Shown piece after piece: positions 8,858 through 16,938 of a DNA stretch of 64,000 nucleotides. The notes beneath the pieces were generated by a model. It saw nothing but the letters and a program-made list of their open reading frames with translations. It was not told where the DNA came from and ran no database searches. Each line of letters begins with the position of its first letter. The first letter of the stretch is position 1. Position numbers and translations under genes: made by a program. This stretch comes from an uncultured Christensenella sp. (GTDB taxonomy: Bacteria > Bacillota > Clostridia > Christensenellales > Borkfalkiaceae). Location of the stretch: positions 1-64,000 of the forward strand of contig CAJTJC010000002.1 of the NCBI GenBank assembly GCA_910576655.1, read 5' to 3'.

Positions 8858-9805
8858 ATGGAAGACGTTTCGGTCTATCTGTTTCTGGGCTTTCTGGATT
8901 CGGGAAAAACAAAATTCATACAGGAAACGCTGGAAGATAAGCGCATGGAAAACGGCGAAAATACCCTGCTGCTTATTTGCGAGGAGGGCGAAGAGGAGTA
9001 TTCGCCTGATAAATTCGGTATAAACAACGTCGCCGCGGTTACGCTTGAAGACGCTTCTGAGCTGACCGAGGAAAATTTGCGCAGACTGTCTGAAAAGTAC
9101 GGTGCGCAGCGGGTTATCGTGGAGTATAACGGAACGTGGCTGTTGCAGCAGTTTTTCGACGCAATGCCCGAAAACTGGATAATCAACCAGATGATGACCT
9201 TCTTCGACGCGGGTACTTTTTTAAACTATAACGCTAATATGCGCCAGCTCGTTTTCGATAAAATACAAATGACGCAGATGGTGGTATTCAACCGATTCAA
9301 GGGCGAGTACGAAAAGCAGGAGTTTCACAAAATCGTGCGCGGAATTTCTCGCCGTCCCGATATAGTTTACGAATATATAGGCGGTAAAGCCGAGTTCGAC
9401 GAAATAGAGGACCCGCTTCCGTATGATATAAACGCACCGGTAATCGAAATAGAGGATAGGGATTTTGCCTGGTTCTACCGCGATATGGCGGAGAACACCA
9501 AAAACTATATAAACAAGACGGTCAAATTCAAGGGCATGGCGGCGGTTTCCAAAAAGGTTACCAAGGGATATATAGTACTCGGCAGACATATAATGACCTG
9601 TTGTGAGGCCGACATTGCCTACGACGGATTTGCCGTAAACTGCAACAATCTGCTTACCGGAATAGAGACGCGTGATTGGCTGACTGTTACTGCGAAGATA
9701 GGCTATGAATACAACGCCGTGTACCGTGCCGAGGGTCCCGTGCTGTCGGCGCAGAGGTTAGAGCGCGCCGACCCGCCCGAGGAAATAGTGGCAACCTATT
9801 ATTAA
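8858..9805 (+). CDS. G3E GTPase fused to a TIGR03943-like C-terminal domain
   Basis: 315 residues. The N-terminus has a G3E Walker A (GFLDSGKT, 11-18) and the general CobW fold pattern (VIVEYNGTW, then MMTFFDAGTF), but the C-x-C-C metal motif is missing. The C-terminal part (NKTVKFKGMA, then YIVLGRHIMTCCEADIAYDG) resembles the TIGR03943/YcgQ family, whose members pair with DUF318 permeases and are linked to metal handling. Directly downstream of the His-rich CobW gene and probably co-transcribed, so the two likely act in one metal-allocation pathway. No permease is nearby. Confidence 0.75.
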   Translation: MEDVSVYLFLGFLDSGKTKFIQETLEDKRMENGENTLLLICEEGEEEYSPDKFGINNVAAVTLEDASELTEENLRRLSEKYGAQRVIVEYNGTWLLQQFFDAMPENWIINQMMTFFDAGTFLNYNANMRQLVFDKIQMTQMVVFNRFKGEYEKQEFHKIVRGISRRPDIVYEYIGGKAEFDEIEDPLPYDINAPVIEIEDRDFAWFYRDMAENTKNYINKTVKFKGMAAVSKKVTKGYIVLGRHIMTCCEADIAYDGFAVNCNNLLTGIETRDWLTVTAKIGYEYNAVYRAEGPVLSAQRLERADPPEEIVATYY

Positions 9806-9818
9806 AGCTGTCGTAATA

Positions 9819-9863
9819 TGTCGAAAAACTACTACTTTTGCCGACAGTGCAAATTTTTCGACA
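9819..9863. promoter_or_regulatory. Inverted pair of Spo0A-box-like sites
   Basis: TGTCGAAAAA (9819-9828) and its exact complement TTTTTCGACA (9854-9863). The core TGTCGAA equals the Spo0A box consensus, and the second site extends to TTTGTCGAAAAA. They lie upstream of the small gene at 9983. Spo0A control is inference, as no sporulation gene is in the window. Confidence 0.4.
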
Positions 9864-9982
9864 AATAATTTGGTTTTTCCTTTTTTTAGTGATAGAATAA
9901 AATTACAAAATATAGTGGGTGCGGGTATTCGAGGGCACGAAATGTAGTGCTTTGCAATAACCGCATTAGAGAGGAAGAACAA

Positions 9983-10141
9983 ATGGAAATTACTTTGGAG
10001 CATACTTATACCAGCGCGGCGGCGCACAAAATGGAAATAGAGCGCCAGCTTGAACAGCTTGAAGCAAAATTGAAAACGCCCGAACGCACCGTTGAGGATA
10101 TAGTTCGGCACATAGAGCTTTTAAAAGAATTATACGATTAA
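9983..10141 (+). CDS. Small helical protein of unknown function
   Basis: 52 residues from the ATG at 9983, which has GAGAGGAAG upstream; a GTG at 9947 would add 12 residues but lacks a site. The sequence (HKMEIERQLEQLEAKL, then IVRHIELLKELYD) is fully helical and amphipathic with a short coiled coil. It has its own terminator and a possible Spo0A-type operator upstream, so it is a monocistronic, regulated gene. I do not recognise the family. Confidence 0.65.
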   Translation: MEITLEHTYTSAAAHKMEIERQLEQLEAKLKTPERTVEDIVRHIELLKELYD

Positions 10142-10168
10142 AAAACGCGGGCAACGCCCGCGTTTTTT
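10142..10168 (+). terminator. Intrinsic terminator
   Basis: Stem ACGCGGGC/GCCCGCGT with a 3-nt AAC loop, followed by six T, directly after the stop of the 52-residue gene. Confidence 0.9.
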
Positions 10169-10229
10169 AATTACGCAATATCTTTTGCCATTAAGTAAAA
10201 CGCAATAGTATTGATTATATAAATAAATG

Positions 10230-10254
10230 CGGCGGTTGCCGCCTTTTTTTTTGC
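10230..10254 (+). terminator. Second terminator-like hairpin with no gene of its own
   Basis: GGCGG-TTG-CCGCC followed by nine T. No reading frame ends here; it backs up the preceding terminator or ends a short unannotated RNA from 10170-10230. Confidence 0.6.
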
Positions 10255-10311
10255 CGACTACGGGTAGTAAACCAATGTCCGAAAAATATATAAACGTATC
10301 CGTTTTTTTAA

Positions 10312-10340
10312 TAGACTTTGAGCGGGTATGCGTATATAAT
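10312..10340 (+). promoter_or_regulatory. Probable promoter of the uronate operon
   Basis: TAGACT, 17 bp, TATAAT, ending 32 bp before the eda start. No clear operator palindrome is visible. Confidence 0.5.
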
Positions 10341-10372
10341 GTAAATGGTAAAATTTGCAATAAGGAGATTTT

Positions 10373-11356
10373 ATGACTGTCAAAGAAAAGATTGATAAGC
10401 TTGTGGACGAGCTTAACCTTATCGGTATCGTTCCGGTAATCAAGCTTGACAAGGTGGAAAATGCGGAAAAGCTTGCCGCGGCGCTCAGGGACGGCGGCAT
10501 TAACTGCGCCGAGGTCACTTTCAGGGCAAAGGGCGCGGACGAGGTTATCCGCCGTATGACTAAGGCGTTTCCCGATATGCTTGTCGGCGCGGGCACCGTG
10601 CTCACGTGCGAGCAGGCGGACGCCGCCTACGGCGCGGGCGCGCGGTTTTGCGTTGCGCCGGGGCTCAACCCCAAGGTTGTAAAGCATTGCCTCGATAAGG
10701 GGCAGCCTTTTGCACCAGGCGTATCCTCGGCAAGCGAAATCGAGCAGGCGTTGGAGCTGGGGCTTGATTTCGTCAAGTTCTTCCCCGCGGAGCAGGCGGG
10801 CGGATTAGGATATATCAAGTCCGTTGCCGCGCCGTATTCGTCAATGCGATTTATGCCTACGGGCGGCGTGACGGAGGACAATCTCAACGGATACCTTGCT
10901 TTTAACAAAATAGTGTGCTGCGGCGGCAGCTGGATAGTTCCCGCCAAGCTTTTGGAAGCCGAGGACTGGGCGGGTATAACCGCGCTTTGCCGCAAGGCTG
11001 TGGATAAAATGCTGGGCTTTACAATGGTTCACGTCGGGCTCAACTGCGCAAACGCGGGCGAGGCGGAGTCGGTCGCGGACGAATTCGCGGCGGCGTTCGG
11101 CTTTGAAAAAAAGGTAGGCAACAGCTCGGTATTCTCTTCTACTTATATGGAAATGATGAAGCAGCCCTTCCACGGCAAGCACGGACATATTGCCGTGGCA
11201 ACCAACTCGGTCACGCGCGCGCTGTATCAGCTTGAAAAACGCGGATACAAGGTTATGGAAGGCTCGCAGAAATACAACGCCGACGGCGTTATGAACGTGG
11301 CGTATCTCGAACGTGAATTCGGCGGCTTTGCCGTTCACCTCGTTCTGAAAAAATAA
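10373..11356 (+). CDS. eda: KDPG/KHG aldolase fused to a VOC (glyoxalase-like) domain
   Basis: 327 residues. Residues 1-212 are a complete class I aldolase: GIVPVIKLD, the EVTFR glutamate, GAGTVLT, and the Schiff-base lysine in VKFFPAEQAGG, with PTGGV. It splits 2-keto-3-deoxy-6-phosphogluconate into pyruvate and glyceraldehyde-3-phosphate, the last step of uronate breakdown. Residues 213-327 (MVHVGLNCANAGEAE, then VAYLEREFGGFAVH) are an added VOC-fold domain of unknown role. It starts the operon (AAGGAG site). Confidence 0.9.
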   Translation: MTVKEKIDKLVDELNLIGIVPVIKLDKVENAEKLAAALRDGGINCAEVTFRAKGADEVIRRMTKAFPDMLVGAGTVLTCEQADAAYGAGARFCVAPGLNPKVVKHCLDKGQPFAPGVSSASEIEQALELGLDFVKFFPAEQAGGLGYIKSVAAPYSSMRFMPTGGVTEDNLNGYLAFNKIVCCGGSWIVPAKLLEAEDWAGITALCRKAVDKMLGFTMVHVGLNCANAGEAESVADEFAAAFGFEKKVGNSSVFSSTYMEMMKQPFHGKHGHIAVATNSVTRALYQLEKRGYKVMEGSQKYNADGVMNVAYLEREFGGFAVHLVLKK

Positions 11357-11389
11357 TTTAAACCGCTTGCGGTAAAATAAGGAGAAAAT

Positions 11390-12421
11390 ATGAAAAAAAT
11401 AGTAACCATGGGCGAGATTATGCTCCGCCTTTCCACCCCCAACAACGAAAAGTTTATTCAGGCAGACGAGTTCGATATCAACTACGGCGGCGGTGAGGCG
11501 AACGTGGCGGTATCGTGCGCTAACTACGGGCACAAGGCGGAATTCGTTACCGCCGTACCCGATAACGAAATCGGCGAATGTGCGGTCGCCGCGCTGAGAA
11601 AGTACGGTGTAGAAACCTGCCACATTGCGCGTTGCGGCGAAAGGCTGGGCATTTACTTCCTCGAAACGGGCGCGTCTATGCGTCCTTCCAAGGTCGTTTA
11701 CGACAGAGCGCACGCGTCAATCACTACCGCGACGAAAAACGATTTCGACTTCGACGCGATTTTTGCGGACGCGGACTGGTTCCACTTTACGGGTATTACC
11801 CCCGCTGTTTCGGACGCGGCTGCGGTGCTTACCGAAGAGGCGTTGAAGGCGGCGAAAAAGCACGGCGTAACCGTTTCGGTGGATTTGAACTTCCGTAAAA
11901 AGCTTTGGTCGAGCGAGAAGGCAAAATCGGTTATGACAAAGCTTATGAAGTACGTAGACGTATGTATCGGCAACGAAGAGGACGCAGACCTCGTGCTCGG
12001 CTACAAGCCCGGCAAAACCGACGTTACGCAGGGCGACCTCGAGCTTGCGGGATACAAGGATATATTTGAAAGAATGTGTAAGGATTTGGGCTTCAAGTAC
12101 GCTATTTCTTCGCTGCGCGTAAGCCATTCAGCATCCGACAACGGCTGGTCGGCGTGCATATATAACGCGGCCACCAAGGAATTCTATCATTCCAAGGAAT
12201 ACCGTATCAGCCCCATAGTAGACCGCGTAGGCGGCGGCGACAGCTTCGCGGGCGGTGTAATTACGGGCTTCCTCGACGGTAAGGATTTCAAGGCTGCGCT
12301 GGAATTCGGCGTTGCCGCGTCTGCGTTAAAGCACACTATCCCCGGCGACTTCAACCTCGTTTCCCGCAAGGAAGTAGAGGCGCTGGCAGGCGGCGACGGT
12401 TCGGGCAGAGTACAAAGATAA
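11390..12421 (+). CDS. kdgK: 2-keto-3-deoxygluconate kinase (PfkB family)
   Basis: 343 residues. The PfkB signature GGGDSFAGGVITG, with the catalytic aspartate, is near residues 281-293; the N-terminal GEIMLRLSTP and NYGGGEANVA are typical of KDG kinases. It phosphorylates KDG to KDPG for the aldolase encoded just upstream. AAGGAG precedes the ATG. Confidence 0.9.
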   Translation: MKKIVTMGEIMLRLSTPNNEKFIQADEFDINYGGGEANVAVSCANYGHKAEFVTAVPDNEIGECAVAALRKYGVETCHIARCGERLGIYFLETGASMRPSKVVYDRAHASITTATKNDFDFDAIFADADWFHFTGITPAVSDAAAVLTEEALKAAKKHGVTVSVDLNFRKKLWSSEKAKSVMTKLMKYVDVCIGNEEDADLVLGYKPGKTDVTQGDLELAGYKDIFERMCKDLGFKYAISSLRVSHSASDNGWSACIYNAATKEFYHSKEYRISPIVDRVGGGDSFAGGVITGFLDGKDFKAALEFGVAASALKHTIPGDFNLVSRKEVEALAGGDGSGRVQR

Positions 12422-12452
12422 AATTGCGTATTGCGCAATTCAGAGGTATAAA

Positions 12453-13292
12453 TTGCAAATTGCATTCCGTACGCACGACCTCGGCGTTAAAAGCCTTGAA
12501 GGTGCGGTAAAAAAATGTAAACAGTGCGGCATATCCGCGGTCCAGTTGGTGGCGTATAAGTTTTTGGACGACGTAAAATACGCCCCCGACGGAATAGATT
12601 GTCATAAAGCCGAAATAATAGGCGAAGCTTTCGAGAGCGCGGATATTGCCGTTCCGCTTATAGGCGCGTACTTCAACCCCGTTCACTCCGACAGGGAAAA
12701 GGTTGCGCGCTGCAAGCAGGTCTTTAAGGACTATCTTTCGCTTACGCGCGAGCTTGGCTGCGACATAGTCGGCTCGGAAACGGGCAGCTTCAACGACGAC
12801 AAGTGGACGTATCATCCGCTCAACCGTACCGAGGAGGCGTTGCAGACTGTCGTGTCCACCTTTAAAGAGCTTGCGCTTTACGCAAAGGAGCGCGGCGTTT
12901 ATATCGGCATGGAGGGCGCGGCGGGACACGTCTGCTGGAACGTGGCTACGCTTAAACGCGCGGTCGACGAAATCGGCGAGGACAACGTAAAAATAATATT
13001 CGATATTTACAACTATCTGGACGAAACGAATTACCGTAATTACCTCGAAATCCTTGATGAGGGGCTGACGGCCTTTGCGGGAAAAATTCGCGTTTTCCAT
13101 ATAAAGGACTGCGTTTTCGGGGACGGCAAGCTAAAACAGGTCGCTCCCTCGAAGGGTATGTTCGACTTTGAAAAGCTGCTCGGTAAAATCAAGGCTTACG
13201 ACGGTAACGCCACCCTCGTTTTAGAGGGAACGACGGGCGACGACGTCGCGCCATGCGTGCAGTTTATAAAACGGGTATGGGACAAGGTATAA
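12453..13292 (+). CDS. Sugar phosphate isomerase/epimerase-like TIM-barrel protein
   Basis: 279 residues from a TTG start at 12453 with GAGGT six bases upstream; no ATG fits, because the first strand (MQIAFRTHDLG) begins right there. Motifs of the xylose-isomerase-like TIM barrel include the metal-ligand pattern IGMEGAAGH, the IIFDIYNYLD strand, IRVFHIKDC and VLEGTTGDD. The substrate is not evident. Between kdgK and kduI, it may interconvert a keto-uronate or aldonate (inference). Confidence 0.78.
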   Translation: MQIAFRTHDLGVKSLEGAVKKCKQCGISAVQLVAYKFLDDVKYAPDGIDCHKAEIIGEAFESADIAVPLIGAYFNPVHSDREKVARCKQVFKDYLSLTRELGCDIVGSETGSFNDDKWTYHPLNRTEEALQTVVSTFKELALYAKERGVYIGMEGAAGHVCWNVATLKRAVDEIGEDNVKIIFDIYNYLDETNYRNYLEILDEGLTAFAGKIRVFHIKDCVFGDGKLKQVAPSKGMFDFEKLLGKIKAYDGNATLVLEGTTGDDVAPCVQFIKRVWDKV

Positions 13293-13338
13293 ACCGCGGT
13301 GCCCTTACTTAAAATAATAAAATTTAAAGAGGTAAAAA

Positions 13339-14202
13339 ATGAAGTTTGATATAAGATACGCAAACCACCCCGACGATTCTAGAAAGTACGGGACGGACGA
13401 GCTGAGGGAAAAGTATCTCATCGAAAAGCTGTTCGAGGAGGACGAAATACTGCTGACCTATTCGCATCAGGACAGAATAATCGCGGGCGGCGCAATGCCC
13501 GTGAAAAAGAAGCTCAGCCTGGGTACGTTCAAAGAGCTTGCTACGGCTTACTTCCTCGAACGCCGCGAAATGGGCGTAATAAACGTAGGCGGCGCGGGCA
13601 CGGTCATACTTGACGGCAAGACCTACGCCATAGGACACAAAGAGGGTATTTACGTCGGTATGGGCACCAAGGAAATCGAGTTCGCCTCCGCCGACGCAAA
13701 ACACCCCGCGAAGTTCTACGTTAATTCCTGCCCCGCCCACAAGACTTATCCCACGGTTAAAATAGTAAAGCCCTCCGACAGCGTTCCCGCAGGCGCAAAG
13801 GTGTGTGTACAGCGTCACCTCGGCTCGCGCGAGGGTATCAACGAAAGGACGATTAACCAGTTCATAATCGGCGACGTATGCCAAAGCTGTCAGCTTGCAA
13901 TGGGCATGACCGAGCTGGTCGAGGGCAGCGCATGGAATACGCTTCCCAGCCACACTCACGAGAGAAGAATGGAAGTATATATGTACTTCGAGCTGCCCGA
14001 GCAGGAGGCGGTTATCCACCTTATGGGCAAGCCCGACGAAACCCGCCACATAATAGTGCACAACGAACAGGCGGTCATTTCGCCCAGCTGGTCTATTCAT
14101 AGCGGCGTCGGCACCCATAATTACACCTTTATCTGGGGTATGTGCGGCGAAAATCAGACGTATGACGATATGGATAATATAGCAACCTGCGATTTGAAGT
14201 AA
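13339..14202 (+). CDS. kduI: 5-dehydro-4-deoxy-D-glucuronate isomerase
   Basis: 287 residues, near the usual 278. It converts the 5-keto-4-deoxyuronate made by cleaving unsaturated pectin oligomers into 2,5-diketo-3-deoxygluconate. The zinc site is recognisable (PSHTHERRMEVYMYFEL, with H-x-H and Glu), as are IGHKEGIYVGMGTKEI and SIHSGVGTHNY. The next enzyme, KduD, is not in this window. AAAGAGGT precedes the ATG. Confidence 0.94.
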   Translation: MKFDIRYANHPDDSRKYGTDELREKYLIEKLFEEDEILLTYSHQDRIIAGGAMPVKKKLSLGTFKELATAYFLERREMGVINVGGAGTVILDGKTYAIGHKEGIYVGMGTKEIEFASADAKHPAKFYVNSCPAHKTYPTVKIVKPSDSVPAGAKVCVQRHLGSREGINERTINQFIIGDVCQSCQLAMGMTELVEGSAWNTLPSHTHERRMEVYMYFELPEQEAVIHLMGKPDETRHIIVHNEQAVISPSWSIHSGVGTHNYTFIWGMCGENQTYDDMDNIATCDLK

Positions 14203-14320
14203 ACTGCGTATATACTGCGCATAACTTTGTCGCGCTGCGGCAACCCTCGGTCATTTACTTTTGTGTAAACTCCCTCGGGTTTTCCTCGCGCTTCTCGTTC
14301 TGCTCGTATCTCCGCAGTTT
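14201..14320. repeat. Dispersed structured intergenic repeat, copy A
   Basis: About 120 bp with imperfect ends in inverted orientation (AAACTGCGTATATAC at the left; the right end reads AAACTGCGGAGATACG in complement). It is clearly homologous to 28447-28569, and the paired ends and an inner hairpin change in step between copies. It sits just before the ABC ATPase gene. Confidence 0.7.
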
Positions 14321-14367
14321 GAACAGACAATTAAATTATTATAAATTTTCAAGAGGGAAAATAAAAA

Positions 14368-15477
14368 ATGGCACAACTTAAATTTAAAGACGTAAACAAA
14401 GTATATCCCAACGGATACCACGCCGTGCACGATTTCAATATGGAAATAAACGACGGCGAGTTTATCTGCCTCGTCGGCGATTCGGGCTGCGGAAAGTCGA
14501 CGACTCTGCGTATGATTGCGGGGTTGGAGGATATTACCGCAGGCGAGTTCTATATCGACGGAAAGCTTGCAAACCAGACCTCGTCGCGCGATAGGGGCAT
14601 AGCAATGGTGTTCCAGTCCTACGCGCTTTACCCGCATCTGACGGTGTACGAAAACCTTGCGTTCGGGCTGACCTTAGAGGGTATCGACGCCGAGGTAATT
14701 GACGAAAAGGTAAAGGCGACAGCTAAAATTTTAGGACTTACCGACTACCTCGAACGCTTCCCCCGCGCGCTGTCGGGCGGACAGTGTCAGCGCGTTGCGG
14801 TAGGCCGCGCGCTGATAAGAAAGGTAAACATATTCCTTATGGACGAGCCGCTTTCCAACCTCGACGCCAAGCAGCGCGTAACAATGCGTTCGGAAATAAA
14901 GCAGATACACCGCTCCGTCGGCGCGACGACCATTTACGTAACGCACGACCAGACCGAGGCTATGACAATGTCCGACAGGATAGTGGTTATGAAATCGGGC
15001 GGGTACGTGCAGCAGATAGGCACGCCTTACGAGCTGTATTTTTACCCCAAAAACCTTTTCGTGGCGGGCTTTATCGGCGAGCCGCCCATGAACTTTTTCA
15101 GGGGCGAGGTCAAGGACGGAAAGTTTGTCGGGCACGGTTTGTCGCTGGATATTGCGCCGCTTGTCAACGACGTATCCGCCGTCGAGGGTAAAAAAGTGGT
15201 GTTCGCGTTCAGACCCGAGGCGATTAAGCTTACCAAAACCAAGGGCGACTACGAGATAAAGTCCAAGGTAGAGCTTACCGAGCTGCTCGGCGATACTACC
15301 AACGTCTACGCGACCGTTGGCGCGGGCGAGGAAAAGGTGAATATAATTTTAAAAGTCAACCCCCACAACGCGCCCGAAATGGGAACGGAATTTGCTTTCC
15401 GTATACCGCAGGCGGCGGCGTATATCTACGACGCGGAAACCGAAGAGATAGTAGAAAACAGCATTAAAAGACATTGA
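14368..15477 (+). CDS. Carbohydrate ABC transporter ATPase (MsmX/UgpC type)
   Basis: 369 residues. Walker A GDSGCGKSTT, signature LSGGQCQRVAVGRA (Cys where Arg or Gln is common), Walker B FLMDEPLSNLDAK, then the C-terminal MOBE domain of sugar importers. It energises oligosaccharide uptake at the membrane, but no permease or binding protein lies in this operon. It may serve distant permeases, as MsmX does in Bacillus, or those at 26423-28444. It follows the intergenic repeat. Confidence 0.9.
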   Translation: MAQLKFKDVNKVYPNGYHAVHDFNMEINDGEFICLVGDSGCGKSTTLRMIAGLEDITAGEFYIDGKLANQTSSRDRGIAMVFQSYALYPHLTVYENLAFGLTLEGIDAEVIDEKVKATAKILGLTDYLERFPRALSGGQCQRVAVGRALIRKVNIFLMDEPLSNLDAKQRVTMRSEIKQIHRSVGATTIYVTHDQTEAMTMSDRIVVMKSGGYVQQIGTPYELYFYPKNLFVAGFIGEPPMNFFRGEVKDGKFVGHGLSLDIAPLVNDVSAVEGKKVVFAFRPEAIKLTKTKGDYEIKSKVELTELLGDTTNVYATVGAGEEKVNIILKVNPHNAPEMGTEFAFRIPQAAAYIYDAETEEIVENSIKRH

Positions 15478-15489
15478 GGACGGTAAGAA

Positions 15490-16938
15490 ATGGAAACGCT
15501 AAATAAAAAAATACATTCCAAGCCCGAAAGGAAAATAAAGATAATGCAGTTCGGCGAGGGCAACTTTTTGCGCGCGTTCGTCGAGTGGATTATTCAGGAC
15601 TTAAACGATAAGGGCGCAATAAACGCGGGCGTCGCGGTGGTTCAGCCCATGCCGTTCGGCAGAGTGGGCGAGCTTGAAAAGCAGGACGGTCTGTACACTC
15701 TGCGCTTAGAGGGAATAGACGGCGGCAAGAACGTAAAGAAAAGTCAGGTAATCGACGTTATAGGAGACTGTATCGACCCGTTCACGCAGTACGAAAAATA
15801 TTTATCCTACGGCGAAAGCGAGGACTTGCAGGTTATAATTTCAAACACCACGGAGGCGGGCATTGCGGTTGACCCTGCGGATACCGATTTTACGAAGTGC
15901 CCCGTAAGCTTCCCCGGCAAGCTGCTTGCGCTGCTTAAAAGAAGATACGACAAATTCAGCGGCGACGGCAAGCGCGGACTTGCGATAATCCCGTGCGAGC
16001 TTATCGACGACAACGGCGAAGAACTGCTGCGTTGCCTTACCGAGCTTGCGAAAATAAATAATATGGACGCGAAGTTTATCGAGTGGGTGCGCACGGCTAA
16101 TCACTTCACCTCTACGCTGGTAGACAGAATAGTCCCCGGCTATCCCAAAAACGAAATTGCGGACATTCGCAAGGAAACGGGATATATAGACAACAACGTC
16201 GTAAAGGGCGAAATTTTCCACCTTTGGGTGCTTAAAAAAGAGCCCGTCGTTCAGAAGTATCTGCCCGCCGACAAGACGGGGCTGAACGTCATATTTGCCG
16301 ACGACATACACCCCTATAAGCAGAGAAAGGTAAAAATACTCAACGGCTCGCACACCGCTTTGGTGCCCGTCGCGTACCTCTGCGGCATAGACACCGTGGG
16401 CGAGGCAATGAACGACGCAACCGTTTCCAAGTACGTGCGCGACTTCATTTTCGACGAGGTCAATCCCACGATAGATTTACCCGCCGACCAGATGACTGCG
16501 TTTGCCAACAGCGTTATAGAGAGGTACAAAAACCCCTATATCCGCCACGAGCTTATGTCGATAGCGCTCAACTCTACGACCAAATTCAGAACGAGGCTGC
16601 TGCCCACGCTGCTCGACTACGTAAGGCTTACGGGCAAGCTGCCCGCGCACCTGCTGTTCTCGTTCGCCGCGCTCGCAGTATTCCATAAGGGCAAGAGAGG
16701 GGACGAGGACGTCGCGCTCAGCGACGACCCCGCATTCCTTGCAAAGTGGAAGAAGCTTTGGTCGGAATTTGACGGGGACTGCGCCGCGCTTGCAAAAAAA
16801 GTGCTGGCGTGGGAAAACGCCTGGGGCATGGATATGAACGGCGTTCACCCCGAAATCACCGCGCGCGTAGCCGCTTATATCGACGCGATTGAAACCAAAG
16901 GAATGAGAGGAGCTGTAGAGGAATTCGTAAATGGCTAA
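15490..16938 (+). CDS. uxaB: Tagaturonate reductase (altronate oxidoreductase)
   Basis: 482 residues, mannitol-dehydrogenase family. NAD-binding N-terminus (IMQFGEGNFLRAFVEW), and the catalytic-domain block VKILNGSHTALVPVAYLCG with the conserved lysine, asparagine and histidine. It reduces tagaturonate to altronate. Start by GAGGACGG; the end overlaps uxaA by eight bases, indicating coupling. Confidence 0.92.
   Translation: METLNKKIHSKPERKIKIMQFGEGNFLRAFVEWIIQDLNDKGAINAGVAVVQPMPFGRVGELEKQDGLYTLRLEGIDGGKNVKKSQVIDVIGDCIDPFTQYEKYLSYGESEDLQVIISNTTEAGIAVDPADTDFTKCPVSFPGKLLALLKRRYDKFSGDGKRGLAIIPCELIDDNGEELLRCLTELAKINNMDAKFIEWVRTANHFTSTLVDRIVPGYPKNEIADIRKETGYIDNNVVKGEIFHLWVLKKEPVVQKYLPADKTGLNVIFADDIHPYKQRKVKILNGSHTALVPVAYLCGIDTVGEAMNDATVSKYVRDFIFDEVNPTIDLPADQMTAFANSVIERYKNPYIRHELMSIALNSTTKFRTRLLPTLLDYVRLTGKLPAHLLFSFAALAVFHKGKRGDEDVALSDDPAFLAKWKKLWSEFDGDCAALAKKVLAWENAWGMDMNGVHPEITARVAAYIDAIETKGMRGAVEEFVNG

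Noticed and set aside
10841..11713. Minus-strand reading frame of 290 codons
   Set aside because: It opposes eda-VOC and kdgK, both clearly recognised; no family pattern.
14201..14320. Insertion sequence
   Set aside because: The inverted ends are imperfect, there is no transposase and no clear target duplication; kept as a structured repeat.
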